From Chloroflexota bacterium (lineage in GTDB: Bacteria > Chloroflexota > Anaerolineae > B4-G1 > SLSP01), in the NCBI GenBank assembly GCA_022707725.1, contig JAKJAB010000086.1, positions 1 to 11,702 of the forward strand: a DNA stretch of 11,702 nt, written 5' to 3'. Position 1 is the stretch's first letter, and each line of letters starts with the position of its first letter. Of this stretch, positions 6,552 to 11,702 are shown one piece after another. The notes below the pieces were generated by a model. That model was not told the DNA's origin. It made no database searches and was given only the letters and a program-made list of their open reading frames with translations. Made by a program: the position numbers and the translations under genes.

Positions 6552-7076
6552 GTGGCAGCCATCACCAAGAAAGTGTGCTTACTGGGTGATTTTGCCGTCG
6601 GCAAAACCAGTCTGGTCCGCCGCTTTGTTTACAGCATCTTCGAGGACCGCTATCTGGCTACCATTGGTGTACGGGTGAGTCGCAAAGTGTTACACCTCGT
6701 GGATGCTACAACGGACAGTGAAACAACGTTGCTGCTGATGCTCTGGGACATCGCAGGCAGCGATGTCTTTTCTCGAATGCGCGCCAGCTATTTGCGTGGT
6801 GCCGGGGGTGCTGTACTGGTGTGCGATTTAACTCGCCCCGAAACACTATCGAACCTCAAGGAATACCTGGTGGTGCTGCGTGACCTCAATATAGATATTC
6901 CTCTGGTGCTTGCCGCTAATAAATGTGACTTGATCGATCAGGTACAATTATCGACGACGGCGCTTGCGGATTTCGCCACGTCGTTGAGCGCCGCCTGCTA
7001 TCTGACCAGCGCCAAAGACAATATCGCCGTCGATGTGGCCTTCGAACACCTGGGAAGGCTGATGTTAGCACACTAA
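6552..7076 (+). CDS. Rab/Ras-like small GTPase
   Basis: A single-domain cytoplasmic GTP-binding switch protein of 174 residues. All five G motifs are visible: G1 GDFAVGKTS (12-20), G2 Thr38 in TIGV, G3 WDIAG (65-69), G4 NKCD (123-126) and G5 TSAK (152-155). The stretch YLRGAGGAVLVCDLTRPETLSNL closely follows Rab proteins. The residue after G3 is Ser70 where Ras/Rab proteins carry the catalytic Gln, so intrinsic hydrolysis may be slow. There is no C-terminal cysteine for lipid attachment; the chain ends GRLMLAH. Start: GTG at 6552 with AGGAGG (6540-6545) 6 bases upstream; a TTG at 6519 in frame has no such site. No effector, roadblock or exchange-factor gene lies beside it. Its stop overlaps that of the convergent lipoprotein gene. 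The exact role is unknown. Confidence 0.9.
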   Translation: MAAITKKVCLLGDFAVGKTSLVRRFVYSIFEDRYLATIGVRVSRKVLHLVDATTDSETTLLLMLWDIAGSDVFSRMRASYLRGAGGAVLVCDLTRPETLSNLKEYLVVLRDLNIDIPLVLAANKCDLIDQVQLSTTALADFATSLSAACYLTSAKDNIAVDVAFEHLGRLMLAH

Positions 7077-8545
7077 AGTGACGGCCCTTCTTCCGTCGTT
7101 TGGTTCAGCGGGCAGATGCGATCCACCGTCATGCGCTCCGTACCATACCCGTACCACTCGAAGAATACCGCATCTGCCGCGCGCGCAGCGATAAGCTCCT
7201 CCGCTGCGATACATGCTGCCAGCGGATCATCGGTCGCTTCGTAGACCTCCAACGCACGCCAGGCGGCGTCAGGGTAGGGATCGTTTGGCGCGCTATACGA
7301 ACGCACTGTCAGCCCCGTGTAGACTTGCCGCATCGCCTCCACATCGCCCCGCTGCGCATAGACGAACATGGCTTCGAGCGTTGCGTACCCCACGATGCGC
7401 GCCCAGGCGTCGGGGGTCAGCCAGCCGTCGTCCTGGTAGACGCCGGGGTAGTTGACCACAGCCAACGCCAGATTGAGCGCCGCGTCCCAGTCTTCGTTTT
7501 CCAGCGCGGTGTTGGCGTCGAGCATCTGGAAGTAGGGGTGGGCGTCTGGATCGGGCGTATCTTCGACTAGACGATACGCGCCCTCGCGCCAGGCGAAAAC
7601 CTGCGTGCGTGGGCGCTGCAAGCCTGCGCCTACCGAGCCATACATCCCGCCGTGCATCACGACATCCAACAGCCCATCGCCGTTGTGATCGACCAGTGTA
7701 TAGTCGGTGTAGGCTTGCATCACCGGATCGGCGACGAGCGAGTGCCAGCGCCGCCCATCCCACTGTCCGATGATGATACCGGTGAAGCACGTGTGCGCGC
7801 CACAAGAGACCTGCTCCACCATCACCTCCAAATGACCGTCGGCATTGATGTCATCGATCATCAACAGCACCGGCTTGGAAACATCCCAAATGTTTTCATC
7901 CTCAATGATAATCGCTGCCGGAATGAACAAGCTATCACGCACCTGAAAGATGAGCAGGTTGGCAGGACAGAATGTCGCCCCGCACCCCATATCGCGCGCG
8001 GGGACGCTGATAAGCCATTCGGTTTCGCCGTCGCCGTTGAGATCGCGGGCGACGGCCCAGGCGTTGGGCGGCAGTGCCCCCTCATAACTGCTGTCCGCGG
8101 GCATCCAGGCCGTCAATTGGGCCAGGGTTGCGTCTGTGCGGGTGTTCTCGTCCGCAGTTGTATCTATATTGAGTAGATCGGTGACAGTCTGGATGTATTC
8201 TCGCACCCACGCGGCTTGCGTATCCTTCTCCACGTCGAAAAGGGCAGGACGGGTTGGCGTCCAGTTCGCTGGCGGTGGGGTCACCGGTCCGTATGGCAAC
8301 AGTCCCATGGCCAGCGCCTCGCGCGGCGTGGTGGTGGGGGTGGGAAACGGTGTGGGAGTTGGCGGTGCTCCCGGTGGAGCTGTCGGTGGTGGTGGCGCTG
8401 TCACTGTGATTGGCAGAAGCGCCGCTGCCGTCGTTGCAACCGCAGTCGGTGTAGCTTCAGGGCGCGAAAGGAAGGATGGCCGGGCACAGCCGGCCATCCC
8501 AACGATCAAAACAAGACACAAGCTCCATTGTGATGTACGTCTCAC
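7073..8545 (-). CDS. FG-GAP-like lipoprotein with Pro/Thr-rich linker
   Basis: A 490-residue exported lipoprotein. The signal segment ends in a lipobox-like MAGC with Cys20. Residues about 31-100 form a Pro/Thr/Ala-rich stalk (PPTPTPFPTPTTTP). The folded part has three Ca-binding-type FG-GAP/VCBS motifs: DLNGDGETE (168-176), DINADGHLE (232-240) and DHNGDGLLD (286-294). Between them two similar Cys loops occur, CGATFC (188-193) and CGAHTC (248-253), probably disulfides. The C-terminal third (about 340-455) is rich in Ala and helical, TPR-like in look. The likely role is a surface or envelope protein; no enzyme motif is seen. The GTG start at 8545 has a weak GGGAGAG site upstream. It follows the PA14 gene by 40 bases with no terminator, so one operon is likely. 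Its TAG at 7073-7075 overlaps the TAA of the GTPase gene. Confidence 0.8.
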   Translation of the reverse strand: MRRTSQWSLCLVLIVGMAGCARPSFLSRPEATPTAVATTAAALLPITVTAPPPPTAPPGAPPTPTPFPTPTTTPREALAMGLLPYGPVTPPPANWTPTRPALFDVEKDTQAAWVREYIQTVTDLLNIDTTADENTRTDATLAQLTAWMPADSSYEGALPPNAWAVARDLNGDGETEWLISVPARDMGCGATFCPANLLIFQVRDSLFIPAAIIIEDENIWDVSKPVLLMIDDINADGHLEVMVEQVSCGAHTCFTGIIIGQWDGRRWHSLVADPVMQAYTDYTLVDHNGDGLLDVVMHGGMYGSVGAGLQRPRTQVFAWREGAYRLVEDTPDPDAHPYFQMLDANTALENEDWDAALNLALAVVNYPGVYQDDGWLTPDAWARIVGYATLEAMFVYAQRGDVEAMRQVYTGLTVRSYSAPNDPYPDAAWRALEVYEATDDPLAACIAAEELIAARAADAVFFEWYGYGTERMTVDRICPLNQTTEEGPSL

Positions 8546-8585
8546 GATTCTCTCCCACTCATCGCTGATCGCTGGCCGCTAGAAA

Positions 8586-10298
8586 TTACAGCTTTTTCCA
8601 GCTCAGGCGAGCCATCGCTGCACCGGTCTGCTCGAAGTATTCCACGCGGATGGTGGCGTTGCCTTGGGGCAGGGTTACGGTGGCCGTGCGTGTGCCCCGC
8701 ATCGGGCGCCAGCTATCGATGACTAACCGGTCGTTCACGTAGACGCGCACACCGTCATCGGTGGTGGTGGTGAAGCGATACCGCCCGGCCTCGAAGGCGA
8801 ACGTGCCCGTCCAGCGCACGGCAAACTGATCGACCGGAATTTCGGTCGCAGGTGAGCCAAGCTTCCAGTCGAAGTTGATGGCCTCATCGGTGCGCGTCAG
8901 CGCCGGCGATTTGGTCAAGTCGCGCCCGGTGAAGTATTCTCCCTGCCACGGACCGGGATATTGTATGGGTGCTGGCGTGCTGGCTGGCGTACCTGGCTTG
9001 GGGGTGGGTTGGGCCGATGCGCTCGGGAAGCCGTAATTCGGCGACGGCGCCATAGCCTGTGCGGCCGGGATGGTGGCGGCATAATCCCACCAGAACTGCA
9101 TGCGCGCGCTGCCGGCGGCTTCGAAGTACTCCACCCGCAGGGTGTGCGGCCCTGACAGGTAGTGCCAGTCCTGATACCGCCAGACATTGTCTTGCGGAGT
9201 CCAATAATCCATGTGCATGCTGGTGTTGTCGATCCAGAGGCGCATGCCGTCGTCGGAGCGGGTGTTGAAGCGGTAAAGTCCCGGCGTGAAGTTGATCGTG
9301 CGCGTCCATTGCACGGCGAAGTTATCGCTCGGCATCCAACTCACCGGTGCGCCTTGCCCCCAATCGAAGTTGATCTCGGCATCGTCGCGGATCAGCGCCG
9401 GAGCGCCGCGGAAATCACGGTTGTCGTAGTAGCGTCCCTCCCAGCCTTTGACGCTATCCAGACGATCCCACCAGGCGTAGATGTTGGCCAGGTCGCCATG
9501 TTCGTAGTATTCGACGACCACCGTGTATTGGCGAGCACTCAGCGTAACGTCGCTGCTGCGCCTGTTGGGCTGCTTCTGGTCGTACCAGGCATCGATGACT
9601 AGCTGCCCGTCCACGTAGAGGCGCACGCCGTCATCACTGCTGGTATAGAACCGGTAGGTTCCGGCCTCGAAGCCCAACGTGCGTGTCCAACGCACGGAGA
9701 AGTTATCCGCCGGCACCGCCGCGTCAGGGCTGTTGTGCCCCCAATCGAAATCGATGGCGGTGTCATAGCGGGTCAGCACCGGGTTGCCGGATAGCGTCCG
9801 ATTGTTGAAGTAATCTCCACGCCAGGCTGCGCCGCCGCTGGTTTTTTCCCAGCCCACTTGCAGCGCCGCAGTGCCGCCACGTTCGTAGTATTCCACCCGC
9901 ACGCGATAGGTGCCCGGCGCAATGTAACGATCGATGATACTCCAGGTATCCGAGCGGTCGCGCCAATCGTCGATGACGAGCGTGTCGCCGACCCACAGCC
10001 GTATGCCGTCGTCCGAGCGGTACGAGAAGCGGTAGGTGCCGCCTTCGAACCATTCGTCACGGGTGAAGCGGGCGGAAAAATTGTCAGCGGGGATTCCCGT
10101 CCCTGGACTGCCGCCACCCCACTCGAAGTGCAAGCCGGATTCGTAGCGGGTGAGTGCCGGCGCGCCCGACAGGTCCACATTGGTGAAGTACTCAGCGTAC
10201 CACTCCCCGGCGCCGAAGGCGGGAACATAGCCTACCATCAGCGCGAACACCGTCACCAGGATCAGCCCGGCCATCCACTTGGTCGATATTGTTTTCAT
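8586..10298 (-). CDS. Secreted protein with four PA14 domains
   Basis: A 570-residue exported protein. A Lys-containing start and hydrophobic segment end near AFGA (27-30), a likely signal-peptidase I site. Four PA14 domains follow at about 32-151, 158-277, 285-405 and 450-568. Each begins like W.A/G.YF/YxNxxL.G.P.L.R and carries the signature DDG.R: SDDGIRLWVGDTLVIDDW, SDDGVRLYVDGQLVIDAW, SDDGMRLWIDN and TDDGVRVYVNDRLVIDSW. Domain 3 lacks the usual LVID motif (it reads SMHMDYW). A Pro/Thr/Ser-rich linker (about 412-449) separates domain 4. PA14 domains often bind carbohydrates in adhesins and glycosidases; no catalytic domain is present here, so adhesion or polysaccharide binding is inferred. 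The ATG start has a strong GAGGAGGT (10305-10312) upstream. First gene of the likely operon with the FG-GAP lipoprotein. Confidence 0.9.
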   Translation of the reverse strand: MKTISTKWMAGLILVTVFALMVGYVPAFGAGEWYAEYFTNVDLSGAPALTRYESGLHFEWGGGSPGTGIPADNFSARFTRDEWFEGGTYRFSYRSDDGIRLWVGDTLVIDDWRDRSDTWSIIDRYIAPGTYRVRVEYYERGGTAALQVGWEKTSGGAAWRGDYFNNRTLSGNPVLTRYDTAIDFDWGHNSPDAAVPADNFSVRWTRTLGFEAGTYRFYTSSDDGVRLYVDGQLVIDAWYDQKQPNRRSSDVTLSARQYTVVVEYYEHGDLANIYAWWDRLDSVKGWEGRYYDNRDFRGAPALIRDDAEINFDWGQGAPVSWMPSDNFAVQWTRTINFTPGLYRFNTRSDDGMRLWIDNTSMHMDYWTPQDNVWRYQDWHYLSGPHTLRVEYFEAAGSARMQFWWDYAATIPAAQAMAPSPNYGFPSASAQPTPKPGTPASTPAPIQYPGPWQGEYFTGRDLTKSPALTRTDEAINFDWKLGSPATEIPVDQFAVRWTGTFAFEAGRYRFTTTTDDGVRVYVNDRLVIDSWRPMRGTRTATVTLPQGNATIRVEYFEQTGAAMARLSWKKL

Positions 10299-10325
10299 TC
10301 GAATACCTCCTCTTTTTTGTTAATC

Positions 10326-10348
10326 CTGCGAATTTTGAAAACCCGCAG
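10326..10348 (-). promoter_or_regulatory. Imperfect palindrome upstream of the PA14 gene (possible operator)
   Basis: A 23-base palindrome centred on G10337: outer arms CTGCG (10326-10330) and CGCAG (10344-10348), inner TTTT (10333-10336) and AAAA (10338-10341). Nine of eleven symmetric positions pair. It lies about 14 bases beyond the PA14 ribosome site in the divergent region. I found no convincing -35/-10 pair for the PA14 gene. It could be a repressor site or an RNA hairpin in the leader. Confidence 0.4.
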
Positions 10349-10408
10349 TCTCTCTAAAATCAAGACGGCAGTGGACCAGAATTTGTTCCCGTTGTTGGCA
10401 TTTTACCA

Positions 10409-10437
10409 TTGTCCTTTTTCATGCCTTGTGATATACT
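10409..10437 (+). promoter_or_regulatory. Probable extended -10 promoter of the HEAT-repeat gene
   Basis: TTGTCC (10409-10414) and TATACT (10432-10437) are spaced by 17 bases, with TGA directly before the -10 box (TGATATACT), an extended -10 form. The predicted start near 10444 gives a leader of about 44 bases. Confidence 0.5.
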
Positions 10438-10475
10438 CAACTCGCTCGGTAAAAGACCAGGCCAATAAAAAATAG

Positions 10476-10481
10476 AAGGTG
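10476..10481 (+). promoter_or_regulatory. Ribosome site that fixes a TTG start
   Basis: AAGGTG lies 6 bases before TTG 10488-10490. A GTG at 10479 in the same frame overlaps this site and has no ribosome site of its own at a usable distance. A stop TAG at 10473 closes the frame upstream. There is no in-frame ATG until about residue 87, in the middle of the repeat region. Confidence 0.6.
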
Positions 10482-10487
10482 AATCCA

Positions 10488-11702
10488 TTGAACGACAATG
10501 ATGATCTCCCGTCTGTACTCGTTTCTGAACAAGGGTCCTGTGGCAAGAATGGCTACATTGATCATCTGAGCAGTCCGAATCCGCGTCAACGTTCGCAGGC
10601 TGCGCAGGAGCTGGGAAAACTCAAAGCCGGCTACGCCGTCCCCAATCTTATCACACTTCTCAAAGAAGATGTGAACACCTACGTGCGCTGCGCGGCTGCG
10701 GAGGCGCTCGGCCATATCGGACACAACGCCGCCGCCTTCCCCCTGATGGACGCCCTGCGCGATCCTTGCTCTTTTGTACGCCGCGCTGCCGCCATTGCGC
10801 TGGGACAGATGCAGGCCAAAGAGGCGCAGGGTGCGCTGCTTAATGCCCTGGATGATAGCAACTTCTACGTCCGGCGCGCGGCGATCAACGCCATTGGCAA
10901 GTTGGGGATTCCCGACATGGGTGCGATCTTGCTGCCCCTGCTTTCGACGCCCGATCTGCGCATCCGTCGTACCGTGCTCATCGCGTTGCGCCGTCTCAAC
11001 GTGCAAGAAGCCGCGCCGCAGATGATCGAGATGCTCAAGACATACCTTGCCGCGCCCAACCAGCGCGATTTGCCGGTGGTCAAGACGCTCGTCGTGGCGC
11101 TGGGCGATTTGCATCCACCCACGGCGATCCCGGTTTTGTCCGACATCGTGCGCGGCTATGTGGGGGCGCGTTCGCTGGCCGCCAGTGCTATCGGGGAAAT
11201 CGGTGGGCTGGAGGGTGGGCCGGTGCTGGTCGAAGCGCTGGCCGATAAAAGCGTCAATCTGGAACTGGCTGCCCTCAAGAGCCTGGGGCGGATCAAATAC
11301 CGGAAGGCGCTCCCGGCTGTGCGCGAGTTCTTGACCTCGGCCGATCCACGCCTGCGCCGCACGGCTGCGCTCACGGTCGGCAATCTCGACGACACGACGG
11401 CGATTCCTGCGTTGATCGAGATGGCCTACAACGACAGTAGCCCGTTGGTGCGTCCGGCGGCTATCGAGGCTTTAGGCATCCTCGGCGACAAAACGCTGAT
11501 CCCGCAACTCTTGCCGCTGGTGGACGACTCCAACGCCTATCTGCGGGCCGCGCTGGCCCACACGCTCAGCACTCTGGACGGGACAATGCCTGACGTGCAG
11601 CGCGCGTTGAAAAAACTGGCGCAGGATCAGGTGGAACACGTCGCCTTTGCAGCGCAGAGGGCATTGAATGCCTGCGAGAGGAAAAACGGCAGGCGACCGG
11701 TC
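10488..11702 (+). CDS. HEAT-repeat protein (3' end beyond window)
   Basis: 405 codons run open from a TTG start to the window edge. After an acidic N-terminus (NDNDDLPS) and a short linker, residues from about 24 on are HEAT/PBS-lyase-type helical repeats of about 30 residues: YVRCAAAEALGHIG (65-78), FVRRAAAIALGQM (97-109), YVRRAAINAIGKLG (127-140), RIRRTVLIALRRL (158-170), RLRRTAALTVGNL (288-300), LVRPAAIEALGILG (320-333) and YLRAALAHTLSTL (351-363). There is no signal peptide or membrane segment, so a cytoplasmic scaffold or protein-interaction role is inferred. The last residues seen (CERKNGRRPV) leave the repeat pattern, so the end or another domain may follow. No phycobilin genes are near, so a true bilin lyase is unlikely. 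Confidence 0.88.
   Translation, partial: MNDNDDLPSVLVSEQGSCGKNGYIDHLSSPNPRQRSQAAQELGKLKAGYAVPNLITLLKEDVNTYVRCAAAEALGHIGHNAAAFPLMDALRDPCSFVRRAAAIALGQMQAKEAQGALLNALDDSNFYVRRAAINAIGKLGIPDMGAILLPLLSTPDLRIRRTVLIALRRLNVQEAAPQMIEMLKTYLAAPNQRDLPVVKTLVVALGDLHPPTAIPVLSDIVRGYVGARSLAASAIGEIGGLEGGPVLVEALADKSVNLELAALKSLGRIKYRKALPAVREFLTSADPRLRRTAALTVGNLDDTTAIPALIEMAYNDSSPLVRPAAIEALGILGDKTLIPQLLPLVDDSNAYLRAALAHTLSTLDGTMPDVQRALKKLAQDQVEHVAFAAQRALNACERKNGRRPV

Noticed and set aside
8320..8410. GGTGG-rich low-complexity tract as a G-quadruplex or repeat array
   Set aside because: It is explained by Pro/Thr codons of the lipoprotein linker on the other strand.
10349..10430. Promoter for the PA14 gene on the - strand
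   Set aside because: A TGGTAAAAT extended -10 box and a TTGATT can be seen but no pair has acceptable spacing and partners.

Overview
The window looks like a piece of a bacterial chromosome, most likely from the Chloroflexota (Anaerolineae-like). This is an inference from gene content, not from a marker gene. The signs are lipoproteins with long Pro/Thr-rich linkers, multi-PA14 secreted proteins, a Rab/Ras-like small GTPase, a HEAT-repeat protein and an archaeal/actinobacterial-type inositol-phosphate synthase. There are no tRNA, rRNA, CRISPR, integrase or transposase genes. Gene density is high and the genes are intact, apart from two cut by the window edges.

Layout. (1) 2-172 is the end of a small membrane protein gene (+), followed by a perfect hairpin terminator. 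(2) ino1 (myo-inositol-1-phosphate synthase, -) has a consensus-like promoter with a perfect inverted repeat right at the predicted transcription start. (3) A divergent + strand pair encodes a Cys-rich DUF3795 protein and a PDZ/radical-SAM-like/DUF512 protein; they overlap as ATGA. (4) A large + strand lipoprotein gene (3408-6098) holds two complete tandem copies of an ABC-type extracellular solute-binding domain in one chain, with its own promoter at the end of the previous gene and no transporter genes beside it. (5) A 453-bp gene-free stretch (6099-6551) is rich in potential RNA structure: a bulged GCAA hairpin, a five-way-junction-like domain overlapping a terminator hairpin, and a three-way-junction-like domain closed by 12 bp. 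(6) A Rab/Ras-like GTPase gene (+) converges on, and overlaps by 3 bp, (7) a probable two-gene - strand operon for surface proteins: a four-PA14-domain secreted protein followed by an FG-GAP-like lipoprotein. (8) A HEAT-repeat protein gene (+), started by TTG and cut by the window end, diverges from the PA14 gene.

How the genes work together. Cytoplasmic metabolism (ino1), two metal/Fe-S type proteins of unknown role, and a block of cell-surface functions (double binding lipoprotein, PA14 protein, FG-GAP lipoprotein) sit side by side. The GTPase and the HEAT protein are likely cytoplasmic regulatory or scaffold proteins. No single pathway unites the window. The observations most worth checking are the fused double solute-binding lipoprotein and the structured intergenic stretch downstream of it. 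All RNA folds were paired by hand, without energy calculation or comparative support.
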